Shown piece after piece: positions 1-10,950 of a DNA stretch of 64,000 bases. The notes beneath the pieces are model-generated. The model worked only from the letters and a program-made list of their open reading frames with translations. It had not been told where the DNA came from and searched no databases. The stretch lies in NCBI RefSeq assembly GCF_048544455.1, contig NC_133536.1, forward strand, positions 28,646,152-28,710,151. The letters are read 5' to 3'. Position 1 is the first letter of the stretch. The number at the start of each line of letters is the position of its first letter. Position numbers and translations under genes: made by a program. Source of the stretch: Silene latifolia. Its lineage: Eukaryota; Streptophyta; Magnoliopsida; Caryophyllales; Caryophyllaceae.

Positions 1-1
1 A

Positions 2-406
2 AGAAACGGTGGGATCGACCCTGTTAATGAATCGGTCGATGAAGTCCAACATTCGCACTCCCTTCGAGGTCACTAGACGGTCTATCTCGAGTCTAGTCAA
101 CCCATGCAAGTCTCTAAAATTGCTCTTGTACCCTTGCGAAGTAGAAGGAATGACAGGCAAGTGTTCAGGGTCCCACCCACCAATAGCGGCAATTTCTTCA
201 GGAAATGGGCAAATATCGCCCCCAGGGAACGCAAAAACATGGTAATTCGGGTCCCAATAATCAAGACAAGCATCCAAGAACGGTTTGACAACCTTGATGA
301 GTTTTAAACTCAACAATGATCCAAGATTATAGGCGCACATATCATATTTCTCCATGTTCGAAAATTCGTTGGTCCATTCCTTCAAGCGAATCTCCAAAGT
401 ATTCAT
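2..406 (-). CDS. Plant-mobile-domain / DUF7745-like protein, N-terminal part, cut by window edge
   Basis: An open frame of 135 codons runs from an ATG at 406-404 to the left edge with no stop. I translated it codon by codon. It starts MNTLEIRLKEWTNEF and contains a DYWDPNYHVFAFPGGDICPF segment followed by EEIAAIGGW, a pattern I associate with the plant mobile domain / DUF7745 group (a conserved aromatic-rich segment followed by a P-x-x-EE-x-x-A motif). Function of the family is unknown; members occur as host genes and as passengers in transposons. The frame is antisense to the Tat-like LTR at 5453-7807, so it is probably an extra gene of that element. A TATA-like box and a palindrome pair lie just upstream (494-600). 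Start choice: first ATG after the TATA box, none nearer. Family assignment is from memory of motifs; that the frame is coding is much surer than the name. Confidence 0.6.
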   Translation of the reverse strand, partial: MNTLEIRLKEWTNEFSNMEKYDMCAYNLGSLLSLKLIKVVKPFLDACLDYWDPNYHVFAFPGGDICPFPEEIAAIGGWDPEHLPVIPSTSQGYKSNFRDLHGLTRLEIDRLVTSKGVRMLDFIDRFINRVDPTVS

Positions 407-493
407 GATGAAGAGATTATTTTGAGAATTTTATGTAATAAGACGAAGAAGAGACGGAAGAATTGTGTGAATAAAAGCCCCATCGACGTTTCA

Positions 494-598
494 ATTTATA
501 CTAATTTCTGTTTCCAAAAATCTGCCAGAATATAACCACCTGGGAACAGGCGCAGCACATGCTTCGCCTCCTCAAAGGGACGCAGCTCATGCTGCGCC
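494..598 (-). promoter_or_regulatory. Promoter module of the antisense gene: palindrome pair plus TATA box
   Basis: Reading the minus strand there are two imperfect inverted repeats (579-598 and 549-568, each about GGCGCAGC-NNN-GCTGCGTC, 30 bp apart), then a TATAAAT box at 500-494, then the ATG at 406. The same inverted repeats occur three times in the LTR at 5453-7807. The arrangement matches a core promoter with an upstream binding site. Promoter activity is inferred. Confidence 0.55.
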
Positions 599-600
599 TC

Positions 601-1299
601 TTCCTCAGCTTAACTTCTGTGATTTTCCGCGTTGGATCTTTCCTAATTCCGTGACAAATAATTTCCTATTCCTACGGGTTATTATTTTGGTAAATACGTG
701 AAAATTACCATATTTCGGGTTTCCTAATTCCGCGGGCACGCATTTCGAGACGACGGCGACATTTTCGTCATTTTACCACACTTGTACATTTTCATTTTGG
801 AAATAATTCTCATGTTAATATTTTTCATTTTTAGGAAATAATTTTCATTTTTATAATTCATTTTAGGAAATAATTCTCATTTCGATTTACATTTATTTCA
901 TTTATTTCATTTCTTTTTTAATCATCTCACTTCTAACTTATCGATTTCTATTTTTTCCTTTTTTTAGGGGGTAACCCTCCCTACCGTCCGGTCATTTTCC
1001 GGCAATTTTTTTGCATTTTTGCATTCTTTTGAGTCACTCATTTTGCGCTAATTAAGGCCATATGTATATACAAATGTATGTTTTGCGTGATTTCTATGTA
1101 AATTTCGGCGGCATGACGGCATAAACCGTCATCTACCAAACCTGTTCAAAGCTAACCTGCAGGTACAAGCAACGCAACCCAGCAGCAAAGGCACTCAGGC
1201 CATCTTATATGCCACTCAAAAAGGGAAATGTACAACAAACTGGGGGCTCGAGCCCCAAACAAAGTCCAGAAGGTTCAAAATGAAGGTCCAAATGTACAA
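601..1299. other. Non-coding AT-rich spacer between two antisense genes
   Basis: The stretch is AT-rich with many ATTTCATTT and AATAATT runs. I see no supported coding frame or RNA gene. It separates the 3' end of the seven-exon pseudogene from the promoter module of the gene at 2-406. Confidence 0.4.
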
Positions 1300-3733
1300 C
1301 TAAGCAAAATACAGCCAACAAACAAACAAAAACTGCACAAAACTACTGTTGGTCGCCCTCCAGCTCTGCAACCCTTGCCGCAAGAGCAGCATCTCGGCGT
1401 CTCGAACCTCGAGCTCCCTCAACAAGCGAGCTGTCTCCTCCCGAGACTGGGTCAACTCTCGCTCCAGCTCGCGGTCACCCTGTAAACAACAAAATTGGCT
1501 CATGTCAATCGTTTCAAGAAAAATTGGAAAATCAAAATTCAAAAAGGAAACAGGCACAAGGTTCATACCTGACGGCCTCGACCACCGATAAGTGCCTCGA
1601 CGGCAGTAGCTCGCAGCCGGTTGGCCACCCTCCACAACGCCACGAACCGAGACGGCGCAACCTGCATTTTCAAAAAGAAGTCCTCAATAAATGAATAAAC
1701 TCAATCAAATGTGTTCTTACACAAAAAGTTATGCAAAATTAGAGGTTTACCCTCCGAATCGATCTTTGCCGTCGTCCGTGCCAAGCATCCGTCACAGCCA
1801 CGTCAAAGTCACGCAGCTCGGAGATCGTCGTCCTCCCAGTCGCGTCAGTGTACTCGAGGGTCTCGGGGTACTCTGGGGGCTTGATGCCCGCCGCCTCAAC
1901 CTCCTGCAAAACCAAATGTTTCTCATTAATCGATGATCTTTCATCATAGTTCTCAAAAAATCAAGTAAAGAAGAAGGGTAAAGATACTCACCACTACCGG
2001 CCAGTACGCCAACCTCCCGTAGAGGAACGCCTAGTAGTCCTCGCCAGGAAGAAGGAGGGCGTCACCACTAGCGCCAGCCAAGTCCGCCTCCCTCTCTGCC
2101 TCAGAAGGCTCCCTGAACATCGTCTTAGGAGGATCGATGGGAACCGTCAACACGTCCCGAGAGCACTGACGAGCCAAGCGCTCGCCCAAGTACCACACAG
2201 GACCCATCGACGTCCTCAACAGCAGCCGGCTCGAGCTCCTAGGTCTAAGGACCTGAGCCACAAAAGGAGGCGTGTCAGCGTACTCCGCCCAAGGCCTGGG
2301 TACCCACTGGGACAAGATAAACAAAGGAATCATTCTTATGATCAATTTAAAAGCAATATAGAAAGCAAATGAATATGAGATGCTTACGCTGTCTAGCTGA
2401 AGAGCATTCACGTCCCGCCGGTAGACACCGTGAGAAGAACGCTTGCTCTTCGTCCTGTACATCACCCAATCCTTCACCACGGGATAGGCCTTCTCCACCG
2501 GCTCCGTCCTCTTGGGCGCGAGGCCCAGGAAGTAGGAGTACACCCACGCCTGCGAAGCAAGATAGTCAATGACGATCTTTCGTAATTTTATAAGGAAAGG
2601 AATTGATTTTGGTCTAAATGAAGGTTCATACCTCCAAAGAGAGTCCGGTCCGACGGCGCCAGAGAAGTCCCCTTCTCCATCAACTCCGGATGAACCATGG
2701 CCCTCATGAAGCGGATGAGGACCGCAAAACCAGAAGATGACCCGGTCCCAACGCCCTAGGGAGCTCGGGTCGAAAGGAAGGGAAGAAGCTTCATCGACAC
2801 CTCTCGCCCTTGTCTCCGAGGTAAATCGAAGACGAAAACCACCGAGCCACAAACGGACCCTCTGCTCCAGACAGGGGAGGAGGAGCCGTCTCCCTCCTGT
2901 CAATCGTCACCGGCGCGGGATCTTTCCCGCGAAGTAGTCTCGAACGTAGGAGCCGGGCACCAAACCCGATCGTGTGACGACCCTCGGCGACAAGTTCCAA
3001 CCGATCAACCTCCTAGCCTCGGCCGAGTCCACCCTCATGGCGCCTCCGGCCACTCCACGCCTCGACCCACACCTGCACCGGAGATCATGCCGTAGTCCTC
3101 CAGAGTGACTCTCACCTCACCAAAAGGCATGTGAAACGTGGAAGTCGTATCCCAGAATCGGTCCAAGAAAGCGCGGACCGGGCTAAGGTTAGCCCGCAGC
3201 TTCCTCTTCGCGATATCCCTCCAGGCCTGCACCAAAGCACCAAACCCTCCGCGCTCGATCATGGCGCGCTCCTCCGCCGACAGTCGCTCGTAGCACTCCA
3301 TCGATGTCATGTAACCCGAGAACGACCTGATGTTCCCGGCCTCCTATTGTGATGTGAAACAAAAGCTATCTTTAGTTTCTTTTGAACGAAAATTGAAAGA
3401 GATGTGAACAAATGAATGAAAGAGGATGGGTGATGAGTAGTGAATTCCTATTTACCAAGCTCTTCACCGTCCTGTAGGACAGATGACCCTCTGCAGCCCA
3501 CAGCAAGTGCCTACTCTCCCCGGTGTCTCGGCCACGCAGAGCTCCTCTCGGCTGACGACCTCCTCGTCCAACGTTGGCCCGTCTCGGGGCCTCCTCCTCC
3601 TCAACGACTTCCTCCTCATGGACCTCGTCCCCGGCAGCCCATCACCGCGGTGGTGAAGGCTGCTCTAAAGCCTCCTCGACAGCAGCGACTTCTATCTCCA
3701 TGGGAGTCCTCCCAGAAGTAGAAGCCTCATCAC
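1300..3733 (-). pseudogene. Plant mobile domain (PMD, aminotransferase-like) gene, seven exons, decayed, antisense in a Tat element
   Basis: Exons on the minus strand with GT-AG borders: 3733-3456, 3343-2632, 2549-2388, 2306-1992, 1903-1751, 1661-1569 and 1479-1300. Exon 1 ends with an HLSYRTVKSL segment; exon 2 gives RFWDTTSTFHMPFGEVRVTL, which is the signature of the plant mobile domain (W-D-x-x-T-x-T-F-H-x-P-x-G-E-x-x-x-T-L). Exon 3 holds WVYSYFLGLAPKR, exon 4 WVPRPWAEYADTPPF, exon 7 a short coiled coil (RELERELTQSREETARLLRE). It is broken: an in-frame TGA in exon 1, frame changes in exon 2 between about 3050 and 2640, and a TAG in exon 4 near 2030. PMD genes are known as host genes and as transposon passengers; extra, often antisense frames between pol and the 3' LTR are known in the Tat lineage, which fits here. 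A long single frame at 2031-2903 crosses two introns and is not a protein. Confidence 0.7.
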
Positions 3734-4492
3734 CTGCAACATTAAAGCAAATTTAGGCCGCGTCACGTGACGACAAGCCTTGGTTAAGGGATTTTCAAGC
3801 CTTTGGAAGCCCTGAAATCGCTCTTTTCTCGCCATCTTTGGCCACATTCTCACCAACCCGATCACTCATGTGGTAATTTGGGTCAAGTCAAGCCTAATTT
3901 GAAGCCTAGTCTTGGGTTCAAGTCGAAATTTCGACAGCATTTCGTTATAACGGCCATTATGCCCTAGAAAAGTGTCCTGAAAAAGCTGTCACAAACCAAA
4001 ATTCCGAGATGGTAGGAAGTTTACCCATCATCCAATGATCCAAAATATCAAGTTTCATCGCAAATGGACAATCCTAAGGCTATTTTCGAAGCAATTTACG
4101 GTTTAGCTGTGAAACCGTCTTAAATTTCACTCAAAGGCTCAAAACTCAACGAAAATTCGAGACAAATACATGGTTATGTTCCTTATACTACCAACTATCC
4201 GTTTCTAATGTCAATTTCACAAGGCAAATGCATTTGGGGGAAAAGCCCCAAATTTTCGATTAATTGGGTCATAAACCCTAATTTTTCGATCCAAAATTGG
4301 ACAAATACAGAAGATTAATGCAAGAATGAGACACATACCTCGATTAGTCATGATTAATGCAAGCTTTTGGATCAAACCTTGGTGGAAATGGTGAAGATTT
4401 GAGAGAGAAATGTGTGAATTATGTTTCGAACAAATGAACATAAACCCCTCTGATTATCGCGTTTTTACGCAGAAAATACACTTTGGGGAATA
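3734..4492. other. Upstream region of the PMD pseudogene
   Basis: There is a splice acceptor (minus strand TTGCAG at about 3739-3734) in front of exon 1, so one or more leader exons probably lie in this interval. A 74-codon minus frame at 4441-4217 could be a first exon, but I cannot place its donor securely. Nothing else is recognised. Confidence 0.3.
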
Positions 4493-4542
4493 GACGCAGC
4501 AGGCGCTGCGCCTCTTCCAAGAGACGTAGCTCTTGCTGCGCC
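4493..4542. repeat. Palindrome pair of the GACGCAGC...GCTGCGCC type
   Basis: Two imperfect inverted repeats at 4493-4512 and 4523-4542, 30 bp apart, each followed by CTCTTCC. They match the pairs at 549-598 and inside the LTR. Their place upstream (minus strand) of the PMD pseudogene suggests they belonged to its promoter; a clear TATA box is not seen. Confidence 0.6.
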
Positions 4543-4795
4543 TCTTCCTTGTGTCCCTCCATACGAATTTTCAAAAATTCGTTATGAATTCGTTATTTGT
4601 GGGCCCATCTTTGGTGCGCCTCTTCCCCGATGCTATTTTATCCTTTTGGTCCGTTTGACGATTTTCTTTCGTTCCGGCCCGCATTTTCCAAGCCAGCAGC
4701 AGACTGTTGCATATTATTTATTTCTTCCAGGACCTTTGCTTGTCGCAACGAGCATTTATTCCTTCACAGGTATTTCGACACGCCTTCATTATAAC

Positions 4796-5150
4796 GAGAG
4801 TAAGCGGATATACTTTCCCTCTCAAGACATGGAGATTAATTCCCGATCATGTTCCCCAACGAGAGTAAGCGGATATACCTTCCCTCTCGAGACATGGAGA
4901 TCAACATTGTTTTCTCTCAGCAGTTCCCGCTTGTGTCCTGCTACTCGCAATTATTTCTCGAAGACTACCCAAGCAGTTTTCTCTCAGCAGTTCCCGCCTG
5001 TGTCCTGCTATTCGCAATTATTTCTCGAAGACTACTCAAGCAGTTTTCTCTCAGTAGTTCCCACATGTGTCCTGTTATTCGCAATTATTTCTCGAAGACT
5101 ACCCAAGCAGTTTTCTCTCAGCAGTTCCCGCCTGTGTCCTGCTACTCACC
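4796..5150 (+). repeat. Tandem repeats: 65-bp unit x2 then 67-bp unit x3.7
   Basis: A GAGAGTAAGCGGATATAC unit begins at 4796 and again at 4861 (period 65). A second unit beginning GTTTTCTCTCAG starts at 4909, 4976, 5043 and 5110, an exact 67-bp period; the last copy is partial. Such minisatellites are common in the 3' untranslated region of Tat/Ogre elements, in line with the adjoining LTR. Confidence 0.85.
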
Positions 5151-5438
5151 TTATTTAGCCCCTACGCTTGACCTTAGCTCAATAGCTCCCATGCGCCTCC
5201 GGAAGCATCTCGAGAAGAAGTCTCAGGTATGGTTTCCTCTTATGGCTGGCGAGCCTCCTTACGTAGTCTAATGGACTTTAAACGACCCTCCCCGATAGTC
5301 GACAGACTCTAAAATGTTCCCGACGACAGTCCTTGGCTCGACCCCCTTGAGCCGCCCTGCGTCGCCATAGTCGTCGGGTTGTAATCTTCGATTGACCTGA
5401 TGGCTATACTTTGACTTTCGCCTTGTCCAAGCCTCAGT

Positions 5439-5452
5439 CAAAGTAGGGGCTC
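5439..5452 (+). other. Polypurine tract of the Tat-like element
   Basis: A purine-rich run (AAAGTAGGGGC) ends one or two bases before the LTR start TGTAGATACC. A PPT primes plus-strand synthesis and marks the 3' LTR, which orients this element on the plus strand. Short and degenerate, so only moderate confidence. Confidence 0.5.
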
Positions 5453-5879
5453 TGTAGATACCTCATTTCTGCACCTCTCACAAACCACCCGGTGATGATT
5501 GGGCCGCATGTTTGCCACGCGGAACGATTTGTGACAGTTCGTAAGTTTATCGTCAAGTGATTGCTCAAACACTAATGTCTACCTCTTAGTTGTCATCTAC
5601 GTGCCGATACGGTCGTTTTGACAGTAATTAGAGTACATTTGGAGTCCGGGCCTAAAACCGTCTTCATTTTCTGATAACCGTTAAATCCCGAGTCAGAATG
5701 TTCTGGAATGTTCCGGATATTTCTATTCCATATTTTATAAATATTTCATAATCTTTATCCTTTGGTAAACAATTTCCCATGATATTCACATAAAATATTA
5801 AGGAAAACCAAATTATTCCGTCCTACCATAACTTAAACACGGAAATCTTTCTTCCGCAGGAGGAAGCCACTTGGGAACA

Positions 5880-6040
5880 GACGCAGCAGGTGCTGCGCCT
5901 CTTCCAAGAGACGCAGTGGCTGCTGCGCCTCTTCCCAGGTCCTTTTCTGCGTAATTTTCTTATCTTTTTCATATCTTTCCGAGATTCACTTCCAAAGACT
6001 CTCCGAAACCCTAAATCCTTCCGTGTGATTAGTATAAATA
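5880..6040 (+). promoter_or_regulatory. U3 promoter of the Tat-like LTR: palindrome pair and TATA box
   Basis: Inverted repeats at 5880-5899 (GACGCAGCA-GG-TGCTGCGCC) and 5910-5929 are 30 bp apart and lie about 105 bp upstream of the TATAAATA box at 6033-6040. The arms contain CG dinucleotides. This is the same motif as in front of the antisense gene at 2-406. Confidence 0.65.
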
Positions 6041-6487
6041 GGAGCCTTCGCTCCTCATATTTCTCACGCGAGTGTCCGCCCTTGTCTTCTCCCTTTGTAT
6101 TCTAGACCTTTGTTCTTACTTTTTGGCGTTTACGTGCTTGAACATTCGACCACGTAAGCTCGGATCCTTCTGAGTACCAGCCTCGTTTGCATGACCGACC
6201 AATTTGACCAACTCCACAATCAATCAACATAATTAATCTAATCGTTTTCCTCTTACGAGGGCACTTTCGTTACATTCGCGTCGAGCATCACTAATCGATA
6301 TCTTAGTCCTTCTCGTTTCGTCAAACATGTAAGTCTGAGGGTGTAAATCTCTCTTTATTATTATTCTTTACTTTTTGTCTCATCATAATGTAAGGTTTAT
6401 GTCGAAAATACCTCTTAAAACCGATTTCTAAAACCGTGCTTTAAAACCTCTTTTTACGGATTTCCAGAAGACAAACCGTCGAGAAAG

Positions 6488-7162
6488 GACGCAGCAACTG
6501 CAGCGCCTCTTCAATGGAGCGCAGTTCCTGCTGCGCCTCTTCGTGAGGCTGCCGCAGTTCCTGCTTCCTTTCTTCTTCCTTCGTCCTCTGTAATTCGTTC
6601 CTTTTGTTTGTTTTCGTTTGTTTCTTGTTAATTCTTTGACATAATAGCATATTAATCTCACATGTATATTAATTATCATCATCAACATGTTTTATTCATC
6701 ATTAAATCCGACTTAAATCCCTTGTAATCTCATATTTGCGGGTTTTTGTCATTAAATTCAATCCGGGTTGTAGAAATTCGATTCTTTCATATTGAGTTTA
6801 TGGAATTCACCCTTTGATATATTTTCATCTGTCTTTTGTCATATTCATCGCATGTTCATCATTTATTTGTCGTCAATTCATCTTGTTTAGTTTATTTCAT
6901 TCACTCATGTCACTAATCAATCATTCTTCCATGTAAATAATCCGTTTTCATCCGTCTCATCCATGTTTTGTTGCTTTTATGATCATTATTCACGTGTAAT
7001 TAGCCTATTAATCACTTTCATCCGAGTAAATAACTTAATCAATCATTAAATTTACCGACGAGTATTAACAACACGCAATTCCGGCTTCACAGCCAGAACT
7101 CAGGTCAGGAACAGACGCAGCAACTGCTGCGCCTATTCCAAGGGACGCAGTCCTGCTGCGCC
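6488..7162 (+). repeat. Two further palindrome pairs downstream of the TATA box
   Basis: Pairs at 6488-6507/6518-6537 and 7114-7133/7144-7162 repeat the 30-bp spacing. The pair-to-pair distances within the LTR are about 608 and 626 bp. No TATA box follows them, so their role (if any) differs from the first pair. Confidence 0.65.
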
Positions 7163-7811
7163 TATTCCGGGTTGAATTCTGTCTCTGAACTTCCGTTCTG
7201 CCTTGACCTAGTTTAATTAGCTTACGTATAATTAACTATTATCCGTATTATCGCTTACTGATCTATTCGTTAATTCTTTCTTTTATTCTTTTTCTCAAAT
7301 TATCCGTTTTAAAGGTATTTTCGACATAAATCGCCTAGTCCATTGTAATTATTGTAATTTTTATTATTGTAATTTTCTTTTATTGTATTTGTCATATTTC
7401 TTGTATCATTTGTATGCCTTCACATGTAATTGAACACTAAATCCTACTTTGACATTAATTGTATGTTAAATTACGTGTCAACCGACTTAGTTAATTTTCA
7501 CATGTTAGGATTAAAACTTGGATGTTGCATTGCATGCATATAACCGACGATATATCGAGTATAAATGATGTCCCTAATCATTAGTAGAGGCCGCTATCGA
7601 GGCGGGCGGGATTAGGTGTTCGATCAAAAGAGCTTCCTAATACGTACCCTCACCCCTTACTCCAGATCTCTGTGAACATCCGTGTTCATTGGCATCCACG
7701 AGAGTCATTCTAGACATAGAATGCTAAGGGTAACGATTGCTTAGTGTTCATGTCTTTACTTTGTGTCTAGACATGGCACGAGGTATTCGAACGGTTCCAA
7801 TTTCCCATAAA

Positions 7812-7826
7812 ATTGTTGGCGACTCC
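7812..7826 (+). other. Partial primer binding site-like sequence
   Basis: TTGGCGACTCC follows the LTR end, resembling the 5' half of primer binding sites of some Tat/Ogre-like elements; the expected G-rich second half is missing. Having a PPT on one side and a PBS on the other of one LTR is unusual (see findings). Low confidence. Confidence 0.35.
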
Positions 7827-7924
7827 AACAAATGCAAACGCTTGTTCTCTTCCTCCCAAGCGCCCCCGTGGGCCCCCCGCTGTCCACAAACGGAAGAGGA
7901 TCAAATTATTATCAAGAATACAAG

Positions 7925-7977
7925 ACTCTGATACAATATTGAAAGATTATCTCAACTAAAACTTTAAGGTGATGGTT
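7925..7977 (-). mobile_element. Remnant of a copia-type LTR end, continued at 39558
   Basis: ACTCTGATACAATAT followed by TGAAAGATTATCTC is, on the minus strand, an LTR end followed by an initiator-tRNA-Met type PBS (TATCAGAGT). The LTR-like text is broken at tggtt by element C and resumes at 39558 (GAAGTCTAATGAATGATC). How far the remnant extends past 39600 is unclear. This is the host sequence into which C jumped. Confidence 0.4.
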
Positions 7978-9576
7978 TGATAGGCTTTATCGCACACCTA
8001 ATCAAAGATAAATTTCCCTAGACACAAATGAATGTAGTACGAGGGGTCGAACACAAGGAGACGGGAATTGCGTTATGAAAAGCTATGATTAGACTTCTAT
8101 CAAGGTCGATTACGATTGATTTGGTTTGTTGGTTTGATAAATCGTAAATTAAATGATGTAAATATATATGATAAAGGAGTCTAGGGGAGTCGGGTCACAC
8201 ATGCAATTGTATATAGATGATCATGTTAAACTCGGAATAAATAATATTGTCAATTGCTTAGGCTTAAAGACAACCACCTCTCGGCCTTATTGTCAACCAT
8301 AGACCGGGTCCTAAACATCTCTCGTTATGACTAGGTCGTCCTACTAACATATGCTTAGTCTAATTCGATTTCGTGCCTCTCGACTTATAAAACGAATTAA
8401 CAAACTTAATCAATGAATATGGCCACTAAACAAAGATTAATCATGACGATGCAAACATGTGATACTGTGATAGAATCAATTAGACAATATTACATCAATC
8501 TAATAACATTTACAAATATTAATCATGCATGGCTTCCCTATTCCCTAGACAAATGGAACTACTCACTCATGTTGGAAATAAAACCAATAATGTATGAAAT
8601 AATAAACATGATAATAATAAAATATAACTAAATGAAATAATATAAACTATGAATAAACTAAATAGAAATAACATGTGAATTAGTGAAATGATAAATATGA
8701 GAAATGTAAAAAGGAATGCTAATGATAAACTAGTAATGATAACTTGATAACAAAATGTAATAACAAACTAATGTGAAATGCTAGTAACTAAACTGTAAAT
8801 TATAAAATAACGATAAAAGAAAATGCAATAATGTAATGAACTAGAATCAAAATTACCGAAACAAGAACTTGTAACTTGAATGGAAGAACACAAATGAAAC
8901 CCAAATATAACTTCAAAGGAAAGATTGTATTATAAAGAACCACAAGCTTAATATAAATTGTTTGACAAAGGAAAGCTTAACAAAATCTAAACTAATATGA
9001 AAACTAAGAGAGAATTGTTGCTTAAGGCTATATGAAAGTGTAATAGAGTGTAAAATGATATCTTCCAATGACGGATTAAGGCCCCTATTTGTAGTAAAAT
9101 AGGGGCATAACGTAAAACTCATGGAACAAGGTAACCCCGATCGGGGACAGGCCACCTCAATCGGGGTCGTGTGAATCTGGTCATTTGGTGTTAATTCTTG
9201 ATTAAATCCTCAAAGGGATCCAATGTTTGCGATTAATGTCCCTTAATTCACCCGGGTAAATGCTTCATTTGGCATCCTAAGCTTCCCAATTGACTTGGTC
9301 TTTGGACCTCCTTTTGAGCTTGACTTTCATTCCTTTGTTTTGGGCTCCAACTTCTATTTGTCATCATTCTTGCTTCCACTTAGCTGAGTAAACTCCGGTG
9401 TTTGCTAAAATGACGGGAATAAACAACCGAATGCTTAATTTCCTACAAAATGCAATAAATACAAGCAACACACCTAGAACATAAGATTAGCTCATAAAAA
9501 CACTAATAAAAGTGTGATATTCAATCAAAACAGAGCTAAAATGAGAGGTTAAATCCTATATAAAATTGACACATCA
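7978..9576 (-). repeat. Left LTR of element C (its 3' LTR)
   Basis: Plus-strand ends TGATAGGC and ACATCA; same sequence as 34840-35125 plus 38279-39557 with scattered substitutions. It contains a palindrome pair at 9135-9166. The TATA box seen in the right copy (CTATAAATAG) is mutated here, where the plus strand reads CTATTTGTAG at about 9087-9096. Confidence 0.9.
9135..9166 (-). promoter_or_regulatory. CCCCGATCGGGG palindromes in the U3 of element C, left copy
   Basis: A perfect CCCCGATCGGGG lies at 9135-9146 and a degenerate copy (CCTCAATCGGGG) at 9155-9166, 20 bp apart. On the minus strand they precede the TATA position by about 45 bp. Confidence 0.6.
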
Positions 9577-9588
9577 AACTCCCTCAAG
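9577..9588 (-). other. Polypurine tract of element C
   Basis: The minus strand reads TTGAGGGAGTT directly before the LTR start TGATGTG, the usual Athila/Tat PPT form. It marks the left LTR as the 3' LTR. Confidence 0.65.
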
Positions 9589-10950
9589 CTAAACTTTTGC
9601 TTGTCCCCAAGCAAGAAACCATATCCCATAAATTGCAATATCCTAAAACGAGCTAAAAATAATGATTCAAAACCCGATACAAGATGGGCATAAGGAATAA
9701 TGCAAAAACATTGATGAGATTTACATGACGGCGTAGCATGAATGACTATGTATGAACTTTTCGGCCCTTGCATGATCTTTTTGACTTTGGACTCTCACGA
9801 TTCACTCATCACTCAATTTTATGTAAAAGGATTTTTATATGAGTAACACTCACTTATCCTCGACTCATGAGAGTGTGTCCGCAATCTAATATGATAATAA
9901 TTTCAAAACTATTAGTCAAAACATTCAAATGCAAGCATGTAAAAGAAGCCAAGGGTGAGAAAAAGGCAATATGTAATGGGTAAGAAAGGGAAAAAAATGA
10001 TTTATGGTATGTGGAGCTAAGTCAAGCTAGCAACAACCAAATGCAAGGATGCTCAATCCCAAAATTCCGATACAAATCACAAGAATACTCTCTAAAATTT
10101 ATGAATAAAACATGAGAGCTTCTTACATCAACTTTTTTTTTTTTTCCAATTCAGACATGCTTCTTTTTTTCATTTCTCTTTTCATGCTTTTTTCACATCT
10201 TTTTTTTTCTTCCATCATTTTTCATTCATCATTTTTTTATTTTCTTTCATTTTTTCCAATTCATTTTCTCTTTCACTTTTTTTTTTCGCTACTAGCTCAA
10301 CAAGGTAGGCAATTTTTATATGTAGCTAAGTATAAATTTTGTGAAGGGCTTCAAAAAGGCAATTATAATCATGTAAATGTCTCCAAAATGTTAACAACAA
10401 ATGAATGCAATGCTTATAAAGAGATGAATCAAGACCATACTTGTGCGTTATTGATGTAACACACCATAAGGAGACCTACACTCACCTAAGTAAGACCGAA
10501 AATGGAATGCACCGGCCTAGGAGGTTCTACCTTACCATATTGTAGCTTGTCAAAAGTCAAGATCAAGCCTAATGGTTCAATTTTCATCTTCCACCTACTA
10601 TGTCAAGACATCCCCATGTAGCAATTATTCCATCAAATAAGAAAAAATCATTTGCACATAAGCTATCATTAGGATAAACAAGAAAGCATAAGCACAATTT
10701 CCATGACAAAAGTGGGCTAAATGGATCATAAGAAGCAAAAAAGCAACACAATTCTCTCAAAATTTTCAGATTTTTCCTAAATGCAATCCCCCCAAGCTAA
10801 ACACAACATTGTCCTCAATGTGCCAACATGTAAAACACTCAACCAAACCATAAAAATTGCTCAAAGCACATAAACAAGAAAGATAAGAGGTTATATTTAA
10901 TGGGTTGCGAGAAAATAAACTAAAATGCAAAGGAAAGAACACTTACTAGA
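9589..10950. other. 3' untranslated region of element C
   Basis: No supported gene. It contains a long T-rich low-complexity tract at about 10130-10300 and otherwise unstructured AT-rich sequence between the ATHILA ORF-1-like gene and the PPT. Confidence 0.5.

Larger units (their letters stand above)
5453..7807 (+). mobile_element. LTR of a Tat/Ogre-like Ty3/gypsy element
   Basis: The segment begins TGTAGATACC after a polypurine tract and ends near CCCA just before a primer-binding-site-like ATTGTTGGCGACTCC, giving about 2355 bp. A TATAAATA box lies at 6033-6040 and should mark the R start some 30 bp later. Three palindrome pairs lie at 5880-5929, 6488-6537 and 7114-7162. No coding capacity is seen. 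The exact right end is uncertain because no second copy is in the window and no TSD can be tested. Confidence 0.6.

Noticed and set aside
2031..2903. A single 290-codon protein on the minus strand
   Set aside because: It reads through two introns (2631-2550 and 2387-2307) of the PMD pseudogene; only the exon parts carry family motifs.
10112..10459. A Phe/Ser-rich membrane protein
   Set aside because: It is translation of a poly-T low-complexity tract in the 3' region of element C.
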